A DNA stretch of 35,733 bases from Candidatus Thioglobus sp. REDSEA-S12_B1 (GTDB taxonomy: Bacteria > Pseudomonadota > Gammaproteobacteria > PS1 > Pseudothioglobaceae): the NCBI GenBank assembly GCA_001628405.1, contig LURN01000041.1, forward strand, positions 1 through 35,733, given 5' to 3'. Below are positions 7,969-15,657 of this stretch, piece after piece; the stretch's first letter is position 1, and each line of letters opens with the position of its first letter. The notes below the pieces were generated by a model. It ran no database searches and had not been told where the DNA came from. It was given only the letters and a program-made list of their open reading frames with translations. Position numbers and translations under genes: made by a program.

Positions 7969-9162
7969 TTAGTTAAGCAAACTATCCTCGAATGGATAAT
8001 GGCTTAGGCGCTCTCCACCGGACTCATTTACAAGAACCATTTCTTCAAGCTTGACTCCAACTTCACCATCAGTTTTGCCAGAGTAGCTTTCTACACAAAG
8101 AACCATATTGGGCTCGATTAAACCATCATAGCCATCCCTTTCCCAGTCTTCATGGTAATAAATTTTGGGATACTCATCTGACAATCCAGCACCATGGAAC
8201 AAACAAGGATAATGGTTAGCTTTAAAGTCGTTATTTCGTTCATATGCTTTTTTTGATAATTCAAAAAAAGACATGCCTGGTTTAATCAAATCTACATTAA
8301 AGTTGACCTCGTCATAAGCATGTTGATAGGCAATTCTTTGCTCTGTACTTCCTTTTCCTCCCTCGCATATCCACGACCTAGAAATATCAGCCATGTAGCC
8401 TTTTGGACCTATTAGATCAGTGTCAAAAGCTATCATTTCCCCCTTGACTATAGTTCGATTTGTTGCCTCCTGAAGCCAAGGGTTAGTTCGTGGGCCAGAA
8501 GAGAGCATATGACCCTCTATCCATGATCCGTTATTCGCAATATTGACTTTATGAAGAATTGACCACAGCTGTCTCTCGGTGACACCTGCAACAGAGCTTT
8601 GATGCATTAACTTCATGCCATGTTCTGCGACTGTAATTGAATGCTTAATGCACTCTATTTCAGTTGAGCACTTAATTTTTTTGGCCTGTTCAAGTATACA
8701 CTCTGCATCCACAAGGTCATAATCAGCGCTTTTTAATTCATTGTAGGCTTCGGGCGAGATTCTTTCTATAGCAATCTTATTATTTTGACAATGTTCTTTG
8801 GTAAATTGTTTAACGTCACTGCAAAATAATTTAGCATTTTTTTCAAGATTTAAACCTCCATCAAATGGTGATAAATAATATGGTCGTCTATATTCTGAAA
8901 CATTTGGGAAATCGTTTCTAGTAGCGCCATGCATTACTAATGGCCCCTCTAAAGGAACAAATAAATAACAGGTTGGAATGTGTGCTTGAAAAAGCTGATA
9001 CTCATCAAAATCAATTGCATATCTCAAGCTTACAGGGTTTAGTAAGATTGCTAAACTGACATCTTGTTTTGCCATCGATTGACGTAATCGAGATAACCTA
9101 TAGTCAAACATTTTTTGCAATGCTGAGAGCGCCATTTTATTTTCAAATATCATCTCTTTCAT
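7969..9162 (-). CDS. DddP-like M24 metallo-protein (DMSP-lyase/Xaa-Pro aminopeptidase fold)
   Basis: This is a pita-bread (M24) fold protein of 397 residues. The dinuclear metal ligands are intact: D247 and D249 in AFDTDLIG, D259 in ADISRSW, H323 in LFHGAGL, E358 in LCVESY, and E373 in KLEEM. An acidic residue at D329 (LSDEYP) corresponds to the catalytic aspartate of DMSP lyase DddP. WIEGHMLSSGPRTNPW also parallels DddP. It is more divergent than the M24 protein at 32269-33585: it lacks the longer N-terminal arm and the YATDSTN segment (here YAIDFDE). Function may therefore be a DddP-related lyase, an amidohydrolase or a peptidase. It begins 9 bp after the FrhB-like gene in the run starting at 14620. 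ATG codons at M4 and M10 are alternative starts. Confidence 0.7.
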   Translation of the reverse strand: MKEMIFENKMALSALQKMFDYRLSRLRQSMAKQDVSLAILLNPVSLRYAIDFDEYQLFQAHIPTCYLFVPLEGPLVMHGATRNDFPNVSEYRRPYYLSPFDGGLNLEKNAKLFCSDVKQFTKEHCQNNKIAIERISPEAYNELKSADYDLVDAECILEQAKKIKCSTEIECIKHSITVAEHGMKLMHQSSVAGVTERQLWSILHKVNIANNGSWIEGHMLSSGPRTNPWLQEATNRTIVKGEMIAFDTDLIGPKGYMADISRSWICEGGKGSTEQRIAYQHAYDEVNFNVDLIKPGMSFFELSKKAYERNNDFKANHYPCLFHGAGLSDEYPKIYYHEDWERDGYDGLIEPNMVLCVESYSGKTDGEVGVKLEEMVLVNESGGERLSHYPFEDSLLN

Positions 9163-9171
9163 GGGCTTATT

Positions 9172-10440
9172 TCATTGGCTTGAGTTGGGTGTAGACTCAG
9201 TGGCTTTTCCAGAGCGAACTCTTGCAATTGTGCCATCTCGCTGAATTTTTCGAGTAGATTGGTTTATTTCATTTGCCAACTCTTTTAGTCGCAGACGTTT
9301 CGTTATTGGTACCAATCGGCCCTCATCAGCGAGCCCTTGATATCTGTCATATGCTGCATATTTCTTATGCATCTGATGAGGCTGGTATAGACTCATGTCA
9401 TCTGGTGTAATATCATATTCAATATTAATAGCACCGCTCTTTGCCGCTGCTTCCAATAACTCTATGCCAGTTTCTGTTCTCACAACAACGGCGTTGGTAC
9501 CACGATCTGTCTTGCTCCCGCTTCGAGTTGGAGACCCTCCAATCCAGGTGTCAGAGGCCGCAATATCGGCCGCCTCTCCGATACCATCAGGACAAATTTT
9601 GCATCTGAACGGAAGATTCCATGTGCTCTCATCGTCTCCCCAGTAATCAAGGTAATGCAGCTCTTTTTTCTCATGAAGCGTCTCAATTTGCATTGGTCCT
9701 GGGCAACCTTGACCCCGATAACGAAGCGATAAGAGCTTATCTCGATCAACTCCATTACGAGTTAAAAAATTATCTGTTGAGCTTGGGCTCATAAAGCCCC
9801 CACAAACAGGTGTCAACCAGTATTTAACTAATTCATCCACCCTTTCGTCATATCGCGCCAAATTTCTTAGAGCGCTGATATCGCAGGGTTTGCCGATAAA
9901 TGCAAATGGACTGCCGCGAGATAAAACCTCGTCTATATCAATAAGTGGGGCGGCAGGTCCATACCTCGATCCTGTCGCTTCGAGAACATCAGCCTCAGTG
10001 AAACTTAAAAACCTTGTCCCAAAAGTTGGTTCTTTACTAGACGCCTTTACATGCAAGATGAAATCTACTCTTTTCTCGCTTAAAAGAAACTTCGCGAGTG
10101 CTGTTAGAACGCCTCCCGTAGACCCCTCAAATCGTATTTTTGGATTGCCTGCCCAAGCCCTAACAATTCTATGCCAGGGCCCCCAAACATTATCTGTCTT
10201 AGTGTTAGGACTTAGTTGGTTTTTTGGTAAACCCTCAATTCGTGTTCCTGGGCATATTTGGAAAATTTTATCTACCGTAGCGTCATCCAAATCACCGATA
10301 ATCACGGGTCTCTCGAATCCGTTCATTGATTTAACGACCTTGATCTTGCTTGATCCAGCTATTGATTGACAGATGCCGCATCCTGAACATAAACCCTGCT
10401 CTGATATAGAATTCATTCTATCAATGGCTGATTTACTCAT
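9172..10440 (-). CDS. FrhB-like Fe-S flavoprotein (coenzyme F420 hydrogenase/dehydrogenase beta family)
   Basis: The 422-residue protein opens with a CSGCGIC cluster motif (C18, C21, C24) and a CPG cysteine at C63. Together these fit one [4Fe-4S] centre. A second set of cysteines follows at C186, C213, C246, C280 and C283, the last two in FRCKICPD, and the N-half has GSTGGVLTALAKFLL. This order is that of the FrhB/FdhB family (PF04422/PF04432), which joins a flavin and Fe-S clusters for two-electron/one-electron exchange. In bacteria without F420, members such as chlorophyll-pathway reductases use ferredoxin instead. The substrate here is unknown. An AGGA ribosome-binding site precedes the ATG. 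Its position between the hydroxyacid dehydrogenase and the DddP-like gene suggests a reductive step in the same pathway. Confidence 0.75.
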   Translation of the reverse strand: MSKSAIDRMNSISEQGLCSGCGICQSIAGSSKIKVVKSMNGFERPVIIGDLDDATVDKIFQICPGTRIEGLPKNQLSPNTKTDNVWGPWHRIVRAWAGNPKIRFEGSTGGVLTALAKFLLSEKRVDFILHVKASSKEPTFGTRFLSFTEADVLEATGSRYGPAAPLIDIDEVLSRGSPFAFIGKPCDISALRNLARYDERVDELVKYWLTPVCGGFMSPSSTDNFLTRNGVDRDKLLSLRYRGQGCPGPMQIETLHEKKELHYLDYWGDDESTWNLPFRCKICPDGIGEAADIAASDTWIGGSPTRSGSKTDRGTNAVVVRTETGIELLEAAAKSGAINIEYDITPDDMSLYQPHQMHKKYAAYDRYQGLADEGRLVPITKRLRLKELANEINQSTRKIQRDGTIARVRSGKATESTPNSSQ

Positions 10441-10484
10441 TATAAAAAATCCTTATCCAAACTAAAGTTGTCAACTCCAACTCC

Positions 10485-11384
10485 CTAATGTTTCTTTCTC
10501 AATTTTTGATTATGTGCTTCCTCAATTAATCGAACTACACTTAAATGCGGTGAGTCATCACCATATTGACTTTTTGCCTCTTGATAGGTTTTATAAACTT
10601 TTTCACCTAGTGGCATTGATATGCCTAGATGATGGCCGAGCTCAACAATGAGCTTAATGTCTTTTTCAGCTAGCCCCAAAGAAAATGAATCGTCATAACT
10701 ACCATCAAGAACTTTTGGGATATAGTTTTCAACAACATAACTTTGCGAACAGCTATTCATTAATACGGAATGAAGAGTTTCCAAATCTAGATTTGCTTTA
10801 GCCCCCATCATTAGAGTCTCTCCAATGCCTTGAGCAACCAAGTAGTTCAGATGGAGTTGAACTAATTTTGTAACGTATCCTGATCCAGAGGGCCCCATAT
10901 GAATCACCTTGCTAGAAAAAATCTTAAGCAACCATTCAAATTTCTCCAAGACTGTTTTTTCAGCACCAATAAAAATAGTCAAAGTTCCAGCTGCTGCTCG
11001 TTCAGCACCTCCACTCACTGGAGCGTCAACTAATGTCAAGTGGCTCGGAGCTATCTCTTTAACGCGATCCCACTCCGATAATTCATTTGTTGAGGTTTCA
11101 AACCAGATAGCACCTTGCTTTAAATTATTCAGAATGCCTTCATTGCCGAATGCTAATTGATTGACTTCTTTTGAGCTTGGAAGCGATGTAAATAATACGT
11201 CACACTGACGACACATCTTTGATATGTTTTCACCACTGGTAGCGCCTTTGTCAACAAACTGAGACATGGCTTCTATGTTTATATCAAGAACAATTAAGTT
11301 GTTGCTTGAATCATTGCAATAATTTAACAAATTATTGGCCATTCCTGAGCCCATATTTCCTAAACCAACAAAACCTATATTCAT
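10485..11384 (-). CDS. Beta-hydroxyacid dehydrogenase family (3-hydroxyisobutyrate dehydrogenase-like)
   Basis: This NAD(P)-dependent oxidoreductase is of the 3-hydroxyisobutyrate/tartronate-semialdehyde type. It has a dinucleotide fold GLGNMG at 7-12, the substrate-binding DAPVSGGAERAAAGTL at 120-135, and a catalytic lysine K173 in GSGYVTKLVQ. The length of 299 residues is normal. The usual KxxN(N/Q) pattern after the catalytic lysine reads KLVQL, so the Asn three residues after the lysine is Gln here. This suggests a different substrate from the standard enzymes. A GGAAAG ribosome-binding site supports the start. It lies between the sulfotransferase-like gene (22-bp gap) and the FrhB-like gene (44-bp gap). 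It likely oxidises or reduces a small hydroxyacid intermediate of this operon. Confidence 0.8.
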   Translation of the reverse strand: MNIGFVGLGNMGSGMANNLLNYCNDSSNNLIVLDINIEAMSQFVDKGATSGENISKMCRQCDVLFTSLPSSKEVNQLAFGNEGILNNLKQGAIWFETSTNELSEWDRVKEIAPSHLTLVDAPVSGGAERAAAGTLTIFIGAEKTVLEKFEWLLKIFSSKVIHMGPSGSGYVTKLVQLHLNYLVAQGIGETLMMGAKANLDLETLHSVLMNSCSQSYVVENYIPKVLDGSYDDSFSLGLAEKDIKLIVELGHHLGISMPLGEKVYKTYQEAKSQYGDDSPHLSVVRLIEEAHNQKLRKKH

Positions 11385-11406
11385 TTTCTTTCCTAAATCA
11401 ATTGCT

Positions 11407-12147
11407 TTATTTAACCGTTAAACGATGTTCGTATAGTTCATTGTAGTGAGGCATAACTATGTCATAAATCTTTTTGACACGTTCGGGTAAATCATTAACT
11501 TCAACATAGTTGCGTTTTTGTGGCTTCAAACCATCTGAATTTCGTAAATTTTCATGAAATGACCCACCATCCCACCAACTGACTTCCTCTCGCTCGCCTG
11601 GCTTCCAACTTAGCGCCTCTTCAATAAATGGAATGCCTACAGCATTGCAATAAGTCTCAATCATCTCATATGGATTTTCAAGAAGGTCATCACTATCAAT
11701 AACTACCGGCACCTTATTAGAAATTGAATAAACTTTATTAAAAAGCTCTCTTTGCTCAATATAGCCCAATTCCTCAATGACAAAGTCTGGAAAATGCTTG
11801 TATATTGAGCTGATTGTTTTTGCTGGATTTCTAATTAAGAAGCTATGATTAAAATGAGACAGAAACTCTTCAGTCCAAATAGTGCTTACATAGTGCGGAA
11901 AGTCCTTAGTAAAAACCGGTTTTTTGGAAGCAGTTTGCTTTAGGTTTAAAAAAACACTATCTAGCGTTAGTCCAGGTGTACGAACACTATCTTTTTGCAA
12001 TCTTGGCCATAGTGGACTCTCTCCCTGGTACCAGGCCTCTCCAAATGGCTCATGAAAACATTCCATATCACCGCGCTGGCGCATCATCCACTCAAATGCT
12101 GTTGAGGTAGACCTAGGTGTTGCCCAAAGTGTTAGTATTTGATGCAT
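11407..12147 (-). CDS. Sulfotransferase-family protein
   Basis: The 246-residue protein begins WATPRSTST (8-16), matching the 5'-phosphosulfate loop of PAPS-dependent sulfotransferases. It also has LIRNPAKTISS (104-114), matching the Arg...Ser element that holds the 3'-phosphate of PAPS. The acceptor is unknown. The FHEPFGEAWY segment after the loop is seen in bacterial relatives sometimes annotated loosely as branched-chain-aminotransferase-like. No signal peptide is visible, so it is cytoplasmic. A CysC-domain protein in the same run could supply PAPS, and CysQ at 79-849 could remove PAP. It lies 3 bp after the stop of the Asp/Glu-racemase-like gene, so the two are translationally close. 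Other P-loop kinase-like activities cannot be excluded. Confidence 0.72.
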   Translation of the reverse strand: MHQILTLWATPRSTSTAFEWMMRQRGDMECFHEPFGEAWYQGESPLWPRLQKDSVRTPGLTLDSVFLNLKQTASKKPVFTKDFPHYVSTIWTEEFLSHFNHSFLIRNPAKTISSIYKHFPDFVIEELGYIEQRELFNKVYSISNKVPVVIDSDDLLENPYEMIETYCNAVGIPFIEEALSWKPGEREEVSWWDGGSFHENLRNSDGLKPQKRNYVEVNDLPERVKKIYDIVMPHYNELYEHRLTVK

Positions 12148-12150
12148 AAA

Positions 12151-12978
12151 TTAAGATGCCTTACTCAGCATTGAGAGTAGTTGTCCATGTTGACCTATGG
12201 GGGCTAAATTTAGAGTCTTAAAAATCCTCCAGTAGAGTGCAATATCTGATGAAACGACAGGCATATTAGTTACCTTCTCAAAGCTAGGGATATAGTATAG
12301 CGCTCTTTTAGGCAACCCATCTTCACGCCTCCAATTTGGCATACCATTAATCACGATTGCATCCGCATCAGGCACCTGTTCTGCAACGTAGGTCACCGAT
12401 TTCTCAGCTAACTCATGAGGAAAAATCCAAGTCAGATCATTTACCTCTTGTTGTGTTTGATAGAATCCTTGGTCTACAAAATTTCCAACATAGGCAACTT
12501 CAAATCCAGCCTCTCTAAGGAATCGAGCGATACCGTCACGCCAATCAGGCCAATAATATACTGAGTTTAAAGCTATTTTTTCTGCATTAATCTCATGAAG
12601 AGCCTCCACTAGACACATGCCCGCCATATGAAAGGGTGTTTCGTACTTATCACTCAATTTATTACAGAATTCACGAATTTCATTTGGACTTGTTCCATTA
12701 CAATGAACCCAGTTGGTTCCAACTTGACCAACAACATCTGCACCACTATTTGACATACAGTTTACAAATTCCTCTAGAAGATCAAAGTTTTTTGTTCTCT
12801 GTTTCAATTCATGAGCGTAACCTGGGACATGCATTATTCGACCATGAACTCCTACCTCCTCAGGTGCTATTCCTAGGAAGTCGCTAGGAGCAGCATCAAA
12901 ATCATGAGGCGGAGAAGTAAATCCAACCTGATAGGGAAATAATTTATTTGCTGGGTTTTTCCATCTTTCTGGCTTCAT
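12151..12978 (-). CDS. Asp/Glu racemase superfamily (maleate isomerase/arylmalonate decarboxylase-like), one catalytic Cys missing
   Basis: This 275-residue protein has the two-domain Asp/Glu racemase layout. An N-terminal half carries GADVVGQVGTNWVHCNG (79-95), with C93 as the first catalytic cysteine candidate. The family hinge PFHMAGMCLVEALHEI (115-130) follows, then NAEKIAL. At the second catalytic cysteine, where maleate isomerases have a Cys after a run of hydrophobics, this protein reads AIVINGMPNW (207-216), so there is no Cys. A single-cysteine site resembles decarboxylase or lyase branches more than two-cysteine racemases, although which cysteine is lost differs between branches. 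Unusual Trp/Tyr-rich segments (YYWPDW at 141-146) may shape a distinct pocket. A strong GAGGAAAAG ribosome-binding site precedes the ATG. Confidence 0.65.
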   Translation of the reverse strand: MKPERWKNPANKLFPYQVGFTSPPHDFDAAPSDFLGIAPEEVGVHGRIMHVPGYAHELKQRTKNFDLLEEFVNCMSNSGADVVGQVGTNWVHCNGTSPNEIREFCNKLSDKYETPFHMAGMCLVEALHEINAEKIALNSVYYWPDWRDGIARFLREAGFEVAYVGNFVDQGFYQTQQEVNDLTWIFPHELAEKSVTYVAEQVPDADAIVINGMPNWRREDGLPKRALYYIPSFEKVTNMPVVSSDIALYWRIFKTLNLAPIGQHGQLLSMLSKAS

Positions 12979-12990
12979 GACTTTTCCTCT

Positions 12991-13875
12991 CTAATCAGTT
13001 AAATCATCAAGTCTTTCAAGGTTGCGCTCATGATGAATTGGCATTGAACGACCATAGAATGCTTCAGCATGATGCGGTCTATTGACTAAATATGGATTTG
13101 TCACATAAGTTGGAAGAGCTATGATTCTAGGCTCTTTTCCTGTGGTTTTTGTGACCCTGTGAAGAGAATATCGGCCTTTAAATATCTGAATATCTCCAGT
13201 TTTTAAACTCAAAACTCTCACTTTTTCTCGTTGGCCATGCAAAACACTCTTAACGTCTTCAAAATTTTCATTTTTTGGTGTGCGGATATCCGGAGCATAT
13301 TCAAAATCACCCCCATCAATTGACTCATTAACCAATATACTCACTGTGAAGTCATTTCCATCGAAATGCCAGGGAAAATAATCACCATCATGCATGACGC
13401 TATATGGATTTCTCCCAAGAGGCTCAGCCCAACGATAGATTGGACCTACATTCAAACAGTCAGATACAAAATGAACCATGACATCAGAATCGTATATCTT
13501 GCGCAGTATAGAATCTCTATCTAGCAAATCGGAATTTATAAAAGAAGATGTTCGTTCTTCAAAAAATCGCTTCGGATGGTCTTTAGGCAATGTAGTATCG
13601 TCTTCGGTTAGATAAGGGTTTACAAATTTGTGAGCTCTTCGAGAATCATTAATAAGCCTAAAGGCTTCATCCCTCATTTTTTGTACTGCTGAACTAGTAA
13701 TAAAATTAGGGATATGTGCACACCCCCATTTCTCTAGATCTTTACGACAATCATTAACGAGCATCTCTCTTATTGGACTCGTCAAATCGTGTATAGGGAA
13801 TTCTTCTAAATCGACAAACTCTTCTAATCGAATTTCAAAAGAACTAAAAGCCGATGGTGCCGAATTATTTTTCAT
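12991..13875 (-). CDS. Fe(II)/2-oxoglutarate-dependent oxygenase
   Basis: This is a cupin-type oxygenase likely using Fe(II), O2 and 2-oxoglutarate. Starting at the ATG at 13875 (294 residues), the iron ligands are H170 and D172 in PWHFDGND and H239 in SLHRV. R250 in PRIIAL would bind 2-oxoglutarate. The facial triad is therefore complete. The frame stays open further upstream to 13980, but that part lies over the 3' end of the preceding gene, which stops at 13883. The ATG 7 bp after that stop is the sensible start. The substrate is unknown. The protein could hydroxylate an amino-acid-like or betaine-like compound, as some HalD/ArpA-type relatives do. It is the second gene in the run. Confidence 0.75.
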   Translation of the reverse strand: MKNNSAPSAFSSFEIRLEEFVDLEEFPIHDLTSPIREMLVNDCRKDLEKWGCAHIPNFITSSAVQKMRDEAFRLINDSRRAHKFVNPYLTEDDTTLPKDHPKRFFEERTSSFINSDLLDRDSILRKIYDSDVMVHFVSDCLNVGPIYRWAEPLGRNPYSVMHDGDYFPWHFDGNDFTVSILVNESIDGGDFEYAPDIRTPKNENFEDVKSVLHGQREKVRVLSLKTGDIQIFKGRYSLHRVTKTTGKEPRIIALPTYVTNPYLVNRPHHAEAFYGRSMPIHHERNLERLDDLTD

Positions 13876-13882
13876 TATCTTT

Positions 13883-14620
13883 TTACTCTTTATAGGACGG
13901 GTCAAGTCGATCGCATCGACGCAATAATGCAGGCCATTCATATAAACCAGGCTTAAATGCCTCGTATTGCTTAGAAGCAATTGGCCATAGCTGCTCTAAA
14001 CCAGAGTCTATCTCAATCTTTGACGCAGTTGCTGAGAGTGCAACTTCACACATCCGAATTAAATAGTACATATTCATAAAGCATTGGCCAGCTGTCTCTC
14101 CTACAGTTAAAAAACCATGGTTTCTCATTACAAGGCAAGAGTTATTGCCTAAATTTTTTGCAATCCTTAGTCTTTCATCTGGATCAACAGACAAACCTTC
14201 CCATTCGTGATAACCAATTTTGCCAAATAACATTGAAGAGTCTTGAACAAGAAAAGGGATCTCCTTAAAAGCAGTTGCCGCAATAGCACTGGGCGGATGC
14301 GCATGAAAGACAAATTTATTGTTAGGATGATTTAAGTGAATTGCACTATGGATTATAAATCCTGCGGTATTAACATCCTTTGGCCCCTCAAGAACATTTC
14401 CCTCTTCATCAACCTTGATTAAGTTAGACGCACAAACCTCTTCATAAGACAGCCCAAAACGATGCATATAAAAATGATGCTCAGATCCTGGAACTCTCGC
14501 AGTAATATGATTCCAAATTGTATCGTCCCACCCATGCATTGCGGTTAATCTAAACATGGCAGCTAAATCTATTCTTATCTGCTCTTGTTGCAAATGAAGA
14601 TTATTTTTCTCTTTACTCAT
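13883..14620 (-). CDS. Class II aldolase/adducin domain protein
   Basis: The 245-residue protein has the class II aldolase N-terminal fold. It shows WNHITARVPG at 36-45, the zinc-binding HAHPP at 106-110, and a third histidine in MRNHG at 165-169. Proteins of this family split or isomerise hydroxy-ketoacids through a zinc enolate; some relatives have unassigned roles. The C terminus is longer than in FucA-type aldolases, with an aromatic-rich tail. It is the first gene after the divergent intergenic region facing the LysR gene and probably heads the operon that runs left to 5939. No good ribosome-binding site precedes the ATG, which may mean a nearly leaderless transcript. The substrate is unknown. 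Confidence 0.8.
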   Translation of the reverse strand: MSKEKNNLHLQQEQIRIDLAAMFRLTAMHGWDDTIWNHITARVPGSEHHFYMHRFGLSYEEVCASNLIKVDEEGNVLEGPKDVNTAGFIIHSAIHLNHPNNKFVFHAHPPSAIAATAFKEIPFLVQDSSMLFGKIGYHEWEGLSVDPDERLRIAKNLGNNSCLVMRNHGFLTVGETAGQCFMNMYYLIRMCEVALSATASKIEIDSGLEQLWPIASKQYEAFKPGLYEWPALLRRCDRLDPSYKE

Positions 14621-14623
14621 ATC

Positions 14624-14637
14624 ATGAATTTATTCAT
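14624..14637. promoter_or_regulatory. Inverted repeat at the start of the class II aldolase gene
   Basis: ATGAAT-TT-ATTCAT is a perfect 6-bp inverted repeat only 4 nt upstream of the minus-strand ATG at 14620. Its position over the start region suggests an operator or an mRNA structural element. The region is very AT-rich, so chance is a real possibility. Confidence 0.25.
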
Positions 14638-14667
14638 AAAAAATTTCTAATATACCTTTTAAATAAA

Positions 14668-14698
14668 TATTTGACTTGATAAAAATATGATTTATAAA
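14668..14698 (+). promoter_or_regulatory. Candidate LysR promoter with overlapping LTTR-type dyad
   Basis: TTGACT (14671-14676) and TATAAA (14693-14698) are spaced by 16 bp and read toward the LysR gene. An interrupted dyad ATATTT-N9-AAATAT (14668-14688) covers the -35 and contains the T-N11-A pattern typical of LysR-family sites. This layout fits autorepression of the regulator and control of the divergent minus-strand operon. AT richness makes chance matches likely, so confidence is low. Confidence 0.32.
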
Positions 14699-14785
14699 TT
14701 AACTAATTCGATATAAATAGGACAAATCAACAATATAATATCAAAATATTAATATTTAAACACTAATCAAATTAAGGGGTGAATT

Positions 14786-15646
14786 TTGAATATTGAACAC
14801 ATGAGAACTTTTTTAGAGGTGACTACGACTGGGAGTTTTTTACTATCCGCAGAAAAATTACATGTTACTCAATCCACTATCAGTGCGAGAATCAAGTCAC
14901 TTGAAAATCAACTTAACCAAAAACTCATCATTAGAAACAGAAATGGATGTAGCCTAACGACTGCAGGTAGAATTTTTCAGCGCCATGCTTATACAGCTGT
15001 CACATCTTGGGATAAAGCCCGTCAAGAGATAGCCCTTCCAGACGATATGATTGGCACATTTATTCTAGGGGTCCAGCTGAATCATTGGGATTATTTTGCT
15101 CCAAGTTGGCTAAACTATATGCAGACTATGGCTCCTAATATAGTAACAAGGGTTATTAGTGAATATTCAATTAGTCTCATGAATCTTCTAAAAGATGGTC
15201 TCATTGATATGGCAATACTCTATGAACCAATCCATCACCCTAGTATAAAGATAGATAAGCTAATGGATGAAAAGTTAGTTTTAGTCTCAACGGAGCCTCG
15301 CTCAATAGAATCAGGCCAAGTTGAAGGTTATGTTTTTGTAGACTGGGGGTATGGCTTCACAACACAACATAACTTAGCCTTCCCAGATGCACATAATCCG
15401 AAAATTTCATTTGCAATTGCAGATACTGCTCTGAATCATGTTCTAAAAAATGGAGGCTCAGGTTATTTTTCTGAAGCCTCGATTCAACCACTACTTAAAA
15501 CTAAACAGTGCTTCCTTGTTAAGGATGCTCCAATCTTTAATCGACCTCTTTATCTTGGTTATTCAAAAAATGGCATGAACTCTAAATTGTTTAACGACTC
15601 TATAAAAGCACTAAATCAAACAATATCATCTAGGTCAAAAAAGTAA
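14786..15646 (+). CDS. LysR-type transcriptional regulator
   Basis: The 286-residue protein has the standard N-terminal winged helix-turn-helix (about residues 1-60; FLLSAEKLHVTQSTISARIKSLE) and a C-terminal effector-binding domain. The start is TTG at 14786. It is preceded by a strong AAGGGGTG ribosome-binding site 4 nt away, and it gives the expected MNIEHMRTFLEV opening, whereas the next ATG would cut the first residues. It is divergent from the class II aldolase gene across a 165-bp gap, the classic LysR layout. It lies 11 bp upstream of an enolase-superfamily gene, so it may control both directions. The effector is unknown. Confidence 0.9.
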   Translation: MNIEHMRTFLEVTTTGSFLLSAEKLHVTQSTISARIKSLENQLNQKLIIRNRNGCSLTTAGRIFQRHAYTAVTSWDKARQEIALPDDMIGTFILGVQLNHWDYFAPSWLNYMQTMAPNIVTRVISEYSISLMNLLKDGLIDMAILYEPIHHPSIKIDKLMDEKLVLVSTEPRSIESGQVEGYVFVDWGYGFTTQHNLAFPDAHNPKISFAIADTALNHVLKNGGSGYFSEASIQPLLKTKQCFLVKDAPIFNRPLYLGYSKNGMNSKLFNDSIKALNQTISSRSKK

Positions 15647-15657
15647 ATGGCAGTACT

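Noticed and set aside
13876..13980. N-terminal extension of the Fe(II)/2-oxoglutarate oxygenase
   Set aside because: It overlaps the end of the preceding gene in another frame and does not look like family sequence. The ATG at 13875, just after that gene's stop, is preferred.
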